Part shown: piece by piece, positions 11,607 through 22,284 of the stretch
How the letters are laid out: the number at the start of each line of letters is the position of its first letter
Numbering within the stretch: position 1 is the stretch's first letter
Assembly: GCA_020736575.1 (NCBI GenBank)
Contig: JAGPYM010000009.1
Location: 682,001 to 746,000, forward strand
Source: Thelonectria olida
Lineage: Eukaryota > Ascomycota > Sordariomycetes > Hypocreales > Nectriaceae
Length of the DNA: 64,000 bases
Direction: 5' to 3'
The notes under the pieces: model-generated
The model's database searches: none
The model's input: the letters and a program-made list of their open reading frames with translations, nothing else
What the model was told of the DNA's origin: nothing
Position numbers and translations under genes: made by a program

Positions 11607-14600
11607 ATGGCGGGCCAACCGGAGGCATCTAGCTCCCGGAGCTCCAGAAAGTCGGGAGGAAAATCCATAGGACAATTCGATATTGGATCCGAGATTGGCA
11701 AAGGCAGCTTCGCCCAGGTCTATCTAGGATGGCATAAGGTACGACTGCCCTCTTCCATCTGTCCCCCGATTTTGCCTCCCATCAACATAATCATGACATC
11801 TCAAAGCGATGCAATGTCACCGGTGACTCCAAACGTCGCCATCGTCCCCGCTTGGGTGTCACAATCAGCACGAAGCTCCCTTGATAAGCCCTATTCTTGT
11901 CCTGCTGATAGCTAACGCGCATCATCAACCAGGAGACCAAGGCGGCCGTCGCCATCAAATCTGTGGAACTAGAACGACTCAACAAGAAGCTAAGGGAGAA
12001 TCTGTATGGCGAAATCCAGATCCTCAAGACATTGCGCCATCCCCACATTGTCGCCCTCCATGACTGTGTCGAGTCGGCTACTCACATCAATCTCATAATG
12101 GAGTATTGCGAGCTCGGCGACCTATCTCTATTTATCAAGAAACGCGATAAGCTCGCCACCCACCCCGCCACACACGACATGGCCCGTAAATACCCTAGTG
12201 CACCGAACTCCGGCCTCCACGAGGTCGTCATCCGCCATTTCCTCAAGCAACTTGCTAGTGCTCTGGAATTCCTGCGAAGCAAAAACTATGTACATCGCGA
12301 TGTCAAGCCTCAAAATCTTCTACTACTTCCCTCACAATCATTTCGAGATGTGCGAGGCCGCCCTATCATGCAGGCCAGCCAAGATTCACTCATCCCCGTC
12401 TCTGGACTCGCATCTCTACCCATGCTCAAGTTAGCCGACTTTGGATTCGCTCGTGTGCTGCCTTCAACTTCCCTAGCTGATACTCTTTGCGGATCGCCTC
12501 TGTACATGGCGCCCGAGATTCTTCGCTACGAGCGATACGATGCAAAGGCAGATTTGTGGTCTGTTGGCACAGTCTTGTACGAGATGGCCACTGGTCGTCC
12601 TCCGTTCCGGGCTAGAAATCATGTGGAACTGTTGAGAAAGATTGAAGCCGCTGAGGACGTAATTAAATTCCCTAAAGAGGTTGGTATTACCTCCGATCTT
12701 AAGGCTCTCATCCGGAGTCTGCTCAAGCGAAGCCCTGTCGAGCGATTGAGTTTCGAGAACTTCTTCACCCATCATGTCGTTACGAGCGACATCCCAGGGC
12801 TAGTTGAGGACGACATTCCCAGACCTCCACCAAGAGAGCCCCGTGAGCTACGAACTATTCCTCAGGGAGAGACGCTACCGTCATCTCCTCGGATAAGGCG
12901 ATTTTCTGGACATGAGTCCCCGCGGGAAGGGGGCAGTTCCAGGTCGCCTCGGGATCATCAGCCCCGGTCACCACAAACAGGAAGCCCAGGCGAGGGTCGA
13001 TATCAGCGGCAAACTGGTGAAAGCCATCGAACAGGAAATTCTCCCCGTGAAGTCGGGGAAGGCTTGGGAATTCGTCGCCCAGTACCTCATCACGCCACTT
13101 CGCTCCCCGCTCAACACCGGTTTCCTGAGAGAGCTGCGACACGCGATAATGTCTCTCCTCCCAGCTCTCTTTTGAACGAGACGCGAAGAGCTCGAACTAA
13201 CGGCCGACTTCCAACCGAGGAGGAAAAGGCGGCCCAGGATGTGGCTCTAGAACGGGAATACGTCGTCGTTGAAAGGCGGCACGTTGAAGTCAATGCCTTG
13301 GCTGATGAGCTGGCAGCAAATGAGCAACTCGGCGCCCATCAAAATGCGACTTCGCCAAGGTCTGGAGCTCTGGCTCGACGACACACTCAGGGCGCTTCCG
13401 GAACGCCTATCCCCACGCCATCTTCGCGAAATGCTCTAGTGGCGCAAGGACGTCACGACCGGCGAGCATCTACAGACAAACTCTCCGCCAGTCCCGGATC
13501 GGCCTCCAGCGCGATTTCTAAGGCGATCCAAGATGCCAGTCTGAGACTGTTTGGTTTCAAGGTGCCGCCTTTGCGGGGAACTAGGGGCCCGTCTCCACCC
13601 ATGTACCAGGCTTTCCCGGCGTATCCGACTCCGTCGACTTCGGTTGGACTTCTTAGTGACGGTAAGAATGTCGAGAGCAATGACGAGGATGGACGAGCTG
13701 CGCAGGCGATTGAAGAGTTGGCAACAAGAAGCGACTGTGTGTATGGGTTCGCCGAGGTCAAGTACAAGCAGCTTGTTCCTATGGCTCCATCGGCAGACCA
13801 CGGTCTAGGCGGCGTTGATGCTGACCAGATCACGCCCGAAGACGAGGGGCTGACTGTGGAGGCTATTGTCTCCTTGTCGGAAGAAGCCCTGGTCCTCTAC
13901 GTCAAGTCCCTATCCCTGCTTGCCCGGGCAATGGATATCGCCAGCCTCTGGTGGTCCCTGAAAAGCCGGATGGAGCCCAGCAGCGGGGTCTCGGCAGCGA
14001 TGGCCCAGTCAGTTGTCCAACGCATCAACGCGGTTGTGCAGTGGGTGAGGCAACGCTTCAATGAAGTCTTGGAGAAGTCGGAAATTGTTCGACTCAAGCT
14101 TATCGATGCTCAGAAGCAGCTTCCTGAGGATCATTCTAGCCACCCTTCAAACCATGGCACAGAATCTATTGCCTCATCTGTTGGTGGTTCCGGAGTGAAG
14201 CAGGTCTATCTCACCCCTGGGATCAGTGCCGAGAAGCTCATGTACGACCGCGCTCTCGAGATGAGCCGAGCAGCAGCTATTGATGAAGTCACCAACGAGA
14301 ACCTCCCTGGATGCGAAATCTCGTATATCACGGCCATTCGAATGTTGGAGGCTGTTCTCGACAACGATGATGAGGGACATGGGGACAGAAAGAAGCTGTC
14401 CTCAGGAAAAGATGCTGACAGGGACACTGCGAGGGAGACAAGCGGTGACCTGGACAGCGATGAAGAAGCTCACGTTCGAAAGAGTAAGTGACATGCCATC
14501 GATTTGTGTTGAGCCTGAAAACTAACAAAACAATAGTGATCAAAATGATCACGAGCAGGCTCGCTACCGTCCGAAAGAAGCAACAGATGATTGCTGAGGC

Positions 14601-14691
14601 CAACAGTAAGGCATACGCCCAGCTACATGCAACGCGTAGACGAAGCGGCGATGTGACTCCTCGCAGTGTTCCCTCGCATGGATCGACATGA
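11607..14691 (+). CDS. atg1: Autophagy-initiating serine/threonine kinase Atg1 (ULK family)
   Basis: Kinase that starts autophagosome formation with Atg13/Atg17 at the phagophore assembly site. Exons are 11607-11738, 11933-14483 and 14537-14691 (945 residues). The kinase domain lies at the N-terminus: glycine loop [12 protein letters not shown] (split from the next exon by the first intron), lysine in [10 protein letters not shown], the catalytic [10 protein letters not shown] (Asp167), [11 protein letters not shown] and MAPEIL. A long Ser/Pro/Arg-rich linker follows. In it, YVVV at residues 487-490 matches the Atg8-interacting motif known in yeast Atg1. The C-terminal part (about 600-945) corresponds to the tandem MIT region that binds Atg13. 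The last exon adds a short basic tail. The large upstream gap and leader suggest complex transcription control. Confidence 0.96.
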
Positions 14692-15504
14692 GCGAACAGC
14701 ACTTTACGTACCACTATTTTCGATTCTGCAAAGCCACACGGCTTTCCTGTTTTTATTCGCTACCTCTTTTGAATTCTCACGGCGCATGGGGAATTCTGGC
14801 CCGCGGCTCACAGGAGCAGGCCCGCAGATTGCCGACAACTTAGGAAGCGGGCGTTCAGAAGGGCCGGTACTGGCAACTGTTGATGCAGAAATGGTTATTT
14901 CTGACGTATTTACTCATAGGTCGGCGTTTGGGTTTGATTTCATGGTTTTATATGCTTGCTTGATTTAGTTTCTTATCATGGGTTCTGGAAATGGCATCTT
15001 TCTCGCCCAATCCGCGGGTCGTGCCATGGCGCAAGTTTTGCTCATTGCAGCATGCTTAGAGCTTTTCGAGGAGTGGGAGAGTATCGCCGTGTAGGTTACG
15101 AAGAAAGGATGGGATAGTGTGGTTTTTTTTTTTTCGGCCAGACTGCCTCTGGCTCCTCGGAGGCGACTCAACGTGTACACAGAAGCAGACAGTGGGAGTA
15201 GCTTTTGACAAATGACATGTCAGCCTTGTAAGCCGATTCTTTGTTCCCCTTGTTTTGTAAGATGCCACCATGTCTCTAAGTTCTTTGTCGAGATATGTTT
15301 ACCAACCATGTCACTTGGTACTCACAGACAAGAGGCCTCTCATTAGTAGTTTGTTCACTATGATAACTCGGAACAGCCATGGTTGATTCACTCTTCAGCA
15401 ACTCCGTGCTGTCGAAAAGGCTTCCCGCGCCTTTGTTCTGACGCATATTAGCTTGTCACCGCATTCTGCACCTATCCATTGTCTCAAGACAAGCCCAACC
15501 GAAC
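14692..15504. other. Intergenic, ATG1 3' end to next gene
   Basis: Tandem spacing of about 0.8 kb. It contains the ATG1 3' region and an A/T run (poly-T near 15122-15133) but no supported gene. Confidence 0.6.
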
Positions 15505-16701
15505 ATGTCTCATCTGAAATACTTTATTAACACCTTCCTTTCAGCATGCGCCCCCCGCCCCAGAGGTATGAGTTGCTTCCGGCTCCTCCCTTTTCCAACC
15601 ATGCCACGTAAGAAAGTAGTCAGACGTTTCTACGCTCACTTCCCACCAGCGCCGCCAGATTTACTAGAGAGCCTAGAGACGGCCTCCGTGAAGATTGAAG
15701 GCGAAGACGAACCCGAAGACGCCCTGCCCGAGCCGCACCCGCTCTTGCAGCTCACCGCAGACCTCGTCGAGAAGCGCTACGCGAGACTCAGAGCCAAGCA
15801 GGACGAGTACGAGGCCTACCTCGACTCCATCGCCCCAGAGCTCGAGGACGTCTTCTGGGAGGCCTACAACAAGGCCAAGTCGAGCCACCACGAAGCCATC
15901 CGCGAGGAGTTTGCCGCCCAGCGCATCGAGGAGCTGCAGCGGCGCTTCAAGAGGAGCCGCGACAGGGACAAGCCGCTCGAGAGCCGCTCGAACGAGGAGC
16001 TCCAGGCGGAGATTGAGCACGCGATTGCGCGGGAGCAAAAGGGTGGCATCTACCAGCGCAAGAACGAGAACGAGACGTGGCAGGAGTGGCAGGACCGGCT
16101 GGACAGGCTGTTCGCGTACGTGGACAACATCGGGTTCATACTCTACGTGCGGCAGCGCGAGACGAAGGTGGCGTACGTCGAGGGGTTTCCGCGCAACGTG
16201 CTTGCGGTGCACCCCAAGTTCATGCCGGCGGAGCGGGCGCGGAAGCTGGGGATTAATAAGTGCCTGCAGTGTCGGGCGAAGCGGCTGCGGTGCTCGCACG
16301 ACGTGGAGAGCAAGTACGTGGACAAGAGCGAGGCGGGGTGTTCGCGGTGTCGGCGCAGCGGGGAGAAGTGCATCGTGAAGAGGAAGTGGGACGACGAGGA
16401 TTGTCCGTCGGTGTATGTGTTTGCGTGGAAGGGCGATGCGGAGGGTGACGGGGGAGGGGAGGAGTTGCAGGCTATGGTGAAGCACTTGTGGACCCTGAGG
16501 ACGCGGGATTACAGGATCACGCCTATCAAGGTGTGGCATCACAATGACCAGCCGGAGAACAGGATGAACCCGGACTATGAGGAGTTGAAGTGGAAGCATG
16601 TGTTGAAGGGGAAGCCGACAAAGTGGCGGTTCCTGGACTCGGGGACAAGGGCGGTGGTGGCTGTAAAGAAGCCGGATGATCAAGCACTGGCAGTAAAATG
16701 A
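15505..16701 (+). CDS. Unknown protein with an internal zinc-cluster-like motif
   Basis: A single open frame of 398 residues. The start may be 15505 or the second ATG at 15601 (MPRKKVVRRF), which has a good ACC context; I cannot decide between them. Residues about 75-200 are highly charged and helical in character (Glu/Arg-rich, coiled-coil-like). Residues 253-289 hold six cysteines spaced C-x2-C-x6-C-x15-C-x2-C-x6-C (CLQCRAKRLRC, then GCSRCRRSGEKC), which resembles the fungal Zn2Cys6 binuclear cluster but with a longer central loop and in mid-protein. A Trp-rich C-terminal part follows (VYVFAWKGD, KWKHVLKGKPTKWRF). It may be a DNA-binding regulator. GC content is high, and no fungal-specific transcription factor middle domain is visible. 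I do not recognise the family by name. Confidence 0.7.
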   Translation: MSHLKYFINTFLSACAPRPRGMSCFRLLPFPTMPRKKVVRRFYAHFPPAPPDLLESLETASVKIEGEDEPEDALPEPHPLLQLTADLVEKRYARLRAKQDEYEAYLDSIAPELEDVFWEAYNKAKSSHHEAIREEFAAQRIEELQRRFKRSRDRDKPLESRSNEELQAEIEHAIAREQKGGIYQRKNENETWQEWQDRLDRLFAYVDNIGFILYVRQRETKVAYVEGFPRNVLAVHPKFMPAERARKLGINKCLQCRAKRLRCSHDVESKYVDKSEAGCSRCRRSGEKCIVKRKWDDEDCPSVYVFAWKGDAEGDGGGEELQAMVKHLWTLRTRDYRITPIKVWHHNDQPENRMNPDYEELKWKHVLKGKPTKWRFLDSGTRAVVAVKKPDDQALAVK

Positions 16702-16880
16702 CAACAGTTGAAGCGACTTGAAATTCCATTTGTAGTTAAGAACAATCAACGATGAGTTCTTTGTCAAGAATATCAAGTCCAAAGTGCGTCTATGCATAGA
16801 ACGGGGGAATGGTCGCAAGTATTCGTGAGCAAATGACCCCGTTGAAGACTCTCCGAAATATCAAACCATCTAGCCTAACG

Positions 16881-19070
16881 TTATCCGTTGACTGACTTCG
16901 AGGCAACAATAAACTTCCTGTTCGACCTTTCCAGCTCGTCAAGCACTTGCTGTCGATGACGGGGGTTATTAAGGCATGCCGGCGTCAAGTGTCGATCAAG
17001 ACCAGGAAGCGGGTGAAGATCAGGCTCGAGGCCTCGAAATCTTGGTTTCTTTTTTCGATTCATTCGGTGTCCTGTCTGTTCTGGGAGCCTCGGTTTGAGG
17101 AACCCACCGCAAGGTGAGTCTTCTCGTTTGACTTGGACTTCATGGTGCAAACCACCAAAGTTGGTTGGAGAGTTTTGGTCGGGAGCATGAGAAGCTTTGT
17201 CGGTTTCCGGTTCCTCGGGAGCCTCGCCACTGGAGCTAGGGGGGTGCATATTGCTGCACCCCCCTCCGGATGACGTCGACAGTGGTGGCGGTGTTGCCTC
17301 GGTCGCAAAGTACTGGCTGCAGCGAAGCTCCGGTTCTTGGGTTACACTAGTTCTGAGGCTAGGTAACTCCAACGGCATTGGCTTGAGCTCGTCTTGAGGT
17401 TTCCATTCCGAAAGTATCTTCCTCTCCAGGAATTGAAAGAATTGCTCGTGTTCTGGCGGCTTACACAACCAATCGTGGAGTTCTGCCTGGAGGGCGCTCA
17501 TCCTCACAATGGGGTTGGTTTGAAGGCAGTCCCAAAGAAATCTCTTGCCGTTGTTGGACGGAGGCTTCGCCATCTTTGCAAAAGTACTCATCAGATGGTT
17601 TCCGATCTCCTCCTGTTCCTTTCGAATGTTGTCCGCAATCTCAGCATCGATACCAGATGTCAGGAGCAGCAAGGTCACGACCCCCAGCGACCAGATGTCG
17701 ACAGCCGAGGTCTGAGCCTGCGTATTTGCGAGTATCTCCCTAATGCAGTCAGAGTTTGTGGGATAAAGTAGGATATACAGTAATAATGAACTTACGGTGC
17801 CTGGTAATTCACAGTTCCGACAACGGTCCTCATTCTACTCCGCTTGGGAACAGCCGAGACTCCAAAATCGGCGAGCATAACTCGATGGTAGGCAAGCTTA
17901 GGTGAGTATGCGAGAAGGATGTTCTCAGGCTTGAGGTCGCGATGCACGATGCCCTTTCCATGAAGATATTCGAGGCCCCGAACCACTTGGCGGATGATGA
18001 TTTGAGAGTCGAGCTCCTTGACGATGACATGGCGCAAAAGGAATGACATGAGATCGCCTCCTGAGGCCAGCTCTGTGAAGGTGTACCTGTAAATACCTGT
18101 TAGTCCAGCTTATATGTATGTTGACGGGGGTCCTACAGGGAATGTGGAGAAATGATCATGTCGACATAGGGCAGAATATTTGGCTACACCAGTGTTAGCT
18201 GAAATCAAGTTGAGCTAGGGAATATGACTCGCATGTTGCAACTGTCTGAGGATATCACCTTCCTGATGCCTGCGGCGTACTTCCTGACGAACATTTGTCC
18301 CCTGTATTCTGTCCAAATTGACCAACTTGCACACCAGTTGCTTCTTCGTTACGGCGTCAATAGCCAAGTGTACAGATGCCTCTGCACCTTGGCCAAGGCA
18401 CCGGTTGGTTACCAGGTATCTGTCTGAGAAAAGCTTCCGGGTACAGTTAGTAAGTAGTATGAATCTTGGGGAGATCATCAATCCACACTTTACACTCTGC
18501 TTCCTGGAGGCTGTCGAGTTCTTGACGAGGTGGTGCTCTGCGCTGGGCCAGAACGAAGGTCCAGTAAGGGCGTATTTCGATGACATCGCCATTCTGTAAC
18601 AAGTAGCCGGGCGATATTTCCGGCCGTTGCCCAATAAGCTCGCCATTCACATATGTGCCATTGGACGACTTTCGGTCACGGACGTAAATGAAGTTGAGGG
18701 TTGGCTCGTATACGACAACATAGATTTCACAATGGTTGCGTGAAACGTTGCAACTCGGGTCATTGTCGATTGCGAGGGTACTATCAAGGTGAGCAGTAAG
18801 TCAAGAGAATCTCACATCAGATCTTTCATACTTGGTCTTTGGGTCTCGGCCAATCTTGAAAATCTCTCTGTCCCAAAGTGGGAGCAATTCTACATGGTCA
18901 GTAAAGGAGCCACCCAGAAGTGGAGCGTGAGGGCACGATTGTAATGTGAAGGAAAGGGCAATTCTCGAATGCCTACGTTGAGATTGATTCTGGCTGCGGC
19001 TGTCAAAGAGACTGAGATATCCAGCTGGAATTTCATCTGGCGGCGATGGGATCGGTTCCTCAACGTCCAT
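16881..19070 (-). CDS. FHA-domain serine/threonine protein kinase (Chk2/Rad53/Mek1-like)
   Basis: Six exons on the minus strand: 19070-18832, 18780-18489, 18433-18233, 18183-18137, 18086-17796 and 17739-16881, giving 642 residues with every phase consistent. The FHA domain (about 65-150) shows FKIGRDPKT (Gly74-Arg75), VSRNHCEIY (Ser93-His96) and RKSSNGTYVNGE, the phosphothreonine-binding residues. The kinase domain begins near 180: GQGAEASVH loop, VCKLV lysine, QHPNILPYVD, GIVHRDLKPEN (Asp310), LADFGVSAVP and NYQAPEIL. The C-terminal 190 residues are Pro/Ser/Lys-rich. The layout of one FHA domain then a kinase matches Chk2/Mek1-type checkpoint kinases, but orthology is not settled. The third intron must use a GC donor to restore QHPNI. 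The start ATG is 574 bases from RPL41, which is divergent. Confidence 0.85.
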
Positions 19071-19497
19071 CGTGGACCTCACTTGAGGCGCGATTGTGTA
19101 AGTGGTCTGAGTATTAGTGATGTGTGCAATTGTTGTGTAGCAACTGCGCAAAGCGCAAAGATGATGTTGAGATTTCTTCAACCTTTCAATGAGTTGAGTT
19201 GAAGTTTTTTTTTCATTGAGAAGTCTTCAATGGCAACTCGTACACCTTCATCAGCCAGCACCCGTCGTTCCTTCCTTCCTCGCTCGATGATGGAGGTGCG
19301 CATAGACGGTGCGCAACACTGTGTATACTGTAACGCGTCACAGTGCTGAGGTATCCACTCACACACTTTTTGGCGGCGGGAGATCACGTGAATACTGGGG
19401 GTTGTGTGCCCTAGCTATGACCTTGCTTAAGATCTGGAAATCTCCCCTCCATCTCACGGTTGTTCCTTATCCAAACACGATTCTCATCCACGAACAA

Positions 19498-19634
19498 GTA
19501 AGCAGCCACCCCCCTCTTCAGGTACGAATGAGACGATTGCGATGATGAATTGCGCGTTATGCGCTTCTCGTCGCAATCGACTTGTTCCCACCGGCGCACC
19601 AGGTTTCGCATCAGTTACTAACATCGCGTGACAG
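19498..19634 (+). promoter_or_regulatory. Probable 5' UTR intron of RPL41
   Basis: GTAAGC donor at 19498, a TTACTAAC branch-like site at about 19615-19622 and a GACAG acceptor ending 19634, ten bases before the RPL41 ATG. Ribosomal protein genes in fungi commonly carry such leader introns. The donor choice is an inference; the branch site and acceptor are strong. Confidence 0.55.
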
Positions 19635-19644
19635 CTTCGTCAAG

Positions 19645-19777
19645 ATGAGAGCCAAGTGGAGAAAGAAGAGAGTTCGTCGCCTCAAGCGCAAGAGAAGAAA
19701 GATGAGAGCTCGCTCGTAAGTCGGACCATTTTCAATCGGGAGCTTCCCGTCGCTGACCTCGAATCCCCAGGAAATAA
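19645..19777 (+). CDS. rpl41: Ribosomal protein eL41 (25 residues)
   Basis: One of the smallest eukaryotic genes: the large-subunit protein eL41 sits at the intersubunit bridge. Exon 1 (19645-19715) encodes MRAKWRKKRVRRLKRKRRKM followed by RAR and the first two bases of a serine codon. After an intron (19716-19770, GTAAGT to CCCCAG), exon 2 (19771-19777) supplies the last base of that codon, AAA and TAA, giving the canonical ending RARSK. The product has 25 residues, exactly the family length, and is almost all Arg and Lys. If the intron is retained, the donor itself reads TCG-TAA and stops translation one residue early. It is divergent from the FHA kinase gene. Confidence 0.95.
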
Positions 19778-20450
19778 ACAACTCGCCCCTACCCTGACTC
19801 AACTCATCTAACATGATGTTACGATTTCACGCCTGAGCGACAACTACGACGCTGGTGCTGAGCACTCAATTCCTCGACGCCATCGACCTCCTATTGATCG
19901 GGATTTGACTTTGGAATTACGTCAGGGCGCTGAACCCCGCACACGATCGGCTCTAGTAGTCACATGGAATATTATGGAGGATGAGGACTAGGCAATTTGG
20001 ACGGTCGGGAACAAAGGACGGTGTTTACTAGGACGTTTGCCAGGAGGTGTCTATTGGCACACTCAAAAACTGGTCATGTTGACAAAGAAAAAATGATCAA
20101 CTACCTTCGGGTTCAATCTGTCGTGTGTGTGTGCCATGCCTGTGAGAAGTTGGAGCTCTGGGTGGATAACTGCATGTTCTTGATTCGAATCATGTCACGA
20201 TGACAACCTACCATGTCGTGCGCGAGTTACAAGGCATTGCGACTTGTCGTAAATCCTGGTTGTTGGCATAGCCAGTTTTGTGCGCGCCCTCCACCAGAGC
20301 TGGTCCATGTGTACACACTACTTGTGTGACGCCATTTGATCATTTTGTGGGCTGTTAATGGGTTCATGGAGCTACCTACACGCAAAGCTATGCCAGTGCA
20401 GATGGGACCCAATGCTCAATTGAATTTCAGATCAATCCGTCTATTTTTTC
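19778..20450. other. Intergenic between RPL41 and the HQD/DFN kinase-like gene
   Basis: Convergent 3' ends. I see no supported gene in about 670 bases. Confidence 0.6.
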
Positions 20451-21796
20451 TCATTTTATAGTTTCGCCTGTTGCAAGCAGACGAACTCCCTTCTTCAGCT
20501 TGTCCACCGGCGGCCGTTGCCAGTTTATGACTGGATTCCCCCTCTTCCGCTCTAACGCTCGCGGTTGAGTATAGTTTACTATCTTCAAGACGTTGTCGCT
20601 CCCGTCCGGGTTGTGAGACTTGATTACTGTCGGTGTAGGCTCGGCCATGAATGGCCAGTCAATGTACCAGGGTGCCTCTGTAAAGATCTTGAGTTGCTTC
20701 CCCATTCGTCGTTTCTTGGTCCATTCGTCAAGGACTGAACGGAACTCGGAGACTGGTCTATCGAGTGATGCTTTGGGGTGTTTCTTCCACTCTTTTCGTT
20801 CAATGGCATCCAAATCCTGTTCGTAAAGGCCATTCTGGCTGAAGCTGCAATCAAAGGTGATTATTTCGTACATGGCGAACCATACGCCTTTAACGTCGTT
20901 TCGTTCTTCCGCATATGTCCGTGTCGTATAAAGGTCCTTTCTGGAGTGAGGTGGCCGCATCCCAATTCGTGCCGAATAATTAAAGTCGAACAACACCAAC
21001 GAATCCGTGTTTTCATCGATGAGGAGGTTTCGCGGCACAACGTCCTGGTGTGAAATGCCGTGTTTGAGATTAAGGTAGTCCACGACATCGAGCAGCTGAC
21101 GCAGGTACTTGAGTTTGAATGTGCGGTATGGGTTCTCTTCCAAGGTGCCTCCGGATATGTGCTTCACGGTGAATCCCACAACTCGGCCTGTCAACTCGTC
21201 GACGACGACTTTATCGAATGGGACAAGATTGGGATGTTGCGGAAGACGGATCAATATGTTCATCTCATCCCAGATCCAGTCTTTGAACTGGATGAGGTAG
21301 TAATACTTGAAGACGAACTGCTCTGGCAATTAATGAACATGGCCATACCACGGGCAGTATGTGTAACTCGAACCTTGTTCCCGTGTCCCTTCGAGGATAT
21401 TGGATACGTGACGAGGTCGACATCAGGCCCGAGTCGGTCTACCTCCTCCAACTCTGACCGAACAATTGTCTGGAACTTCTGCGTGTTGGTATTATTCACA
21501 CTTTGTAGCTCGTCGACTGATGGGTAATAGATGCAATAAGTATCGTCATCTTTTGGATCTGTCGAGGTGGAAATTAGTTTCCCTTCAAGAGAAAAGTAGG
21601 CCTGAACGGCATCGAACGGGATCTTCTTTATGCTCTTCTTGAGGTATGCAAGCGCCGCGTCTTCCGAGTCCTGTTCTTGATCCATCTTGACGGAAATCAG
21701 ACGTCTCTGGTCGTGGACGATGATGTGCCAGATGCTTGGACCTCCAGGGGTGATGGCTCCGCTGGGAGACCAGTATTTCTCGTCATCTTTGATCAT
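20451..21796 (-). CDS. Atypical protein-kinase-like protein with HQD and DFN motifs
   Basis: Two exons, 21796-21374 and 21317-20451, give 429 residues. The splice (AAG then GTTCGA donor, GAGCAG acceptor) joins GNK to FVFKYY; another nearby donor (CGA then GTTACA) is also possible. A kinase fold is suggested by FVFKYYY (lysine 145, VAIK-like), MNILIRLPQHPNLVPFD, HGISHQDVVPRNLLID (His231-Gln232-Asp233 in place of HRD) and LVLFDFNYSARIG (Asp252-Phe253-Asn254 in place of DFG). No clear glycine loop is visible. The N-terminal 140 residues are a separate domain that I do not recognise. This pattern is seen in fungal-specific kinase-like families whose activity is uncertain. The catalytic Asp and metal-binding Asp are kept, so activity is not excluded. 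It is divergent from RPA49, 488 bases apart. Confidence 0.75.
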
Positions 21797-22284
21797 AACG
21801 AGTATGTCCGGATGACTGAGAAGAGAAGTGGCGTGTGAAGGGAACAGTTCTCGACAGTGAGCTTTTGAACGAGTGAGGGGTAGCCTGCGTGAGAAGTAGA
21901 AAGAGGACGGGCAAGGTATTTGAAGTTTGCATTCGCAGGACTGACTTGTGATGAGTCAGAGTGAGATATAGGCCAATTTACTTAAGAGAACAACTCTGGT
22001 GCACTTGAGCTTCAAGTTCCAGCTTCGAATCCTCCCATCATGATGGCATTTCGCGCCTACCACCACCCAAATCCCCACCAAGACACTGCCCAAGAGTGAT
22101 GTTTGGGCCACTGAAACTGAGCTCTCTGAATTGTGTGGTGGGGTTGCTTTCACCGCTCTGGCTAAATATCGGTCAGCGCTTTTCTGCCGCGATCAGCGTT
22201 CAAAAAAATTTGGGCGACAACCCCATCCCACCTCGGGAATTGGCACATCTCTCCGGTTAACAAATCGTTATAACACAATTAACC
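21797..22284. other. Divergent promoter between the kinase-like gene and RPA49
   Basis: A 488-base shared upstream region. It contains TA-rich stretches next to the RPA49 start but no gene that I can support. Confidence 0.6.

Noticed and set aside
15673..16818. A 381-codon minus-strand frame opposite the zinc-cluster-like gene
   Set aside because: It is the antisense shadow of a GC-rich coding region, with a Leu/Arg/Pro/His/Val-biased product and no family motif.
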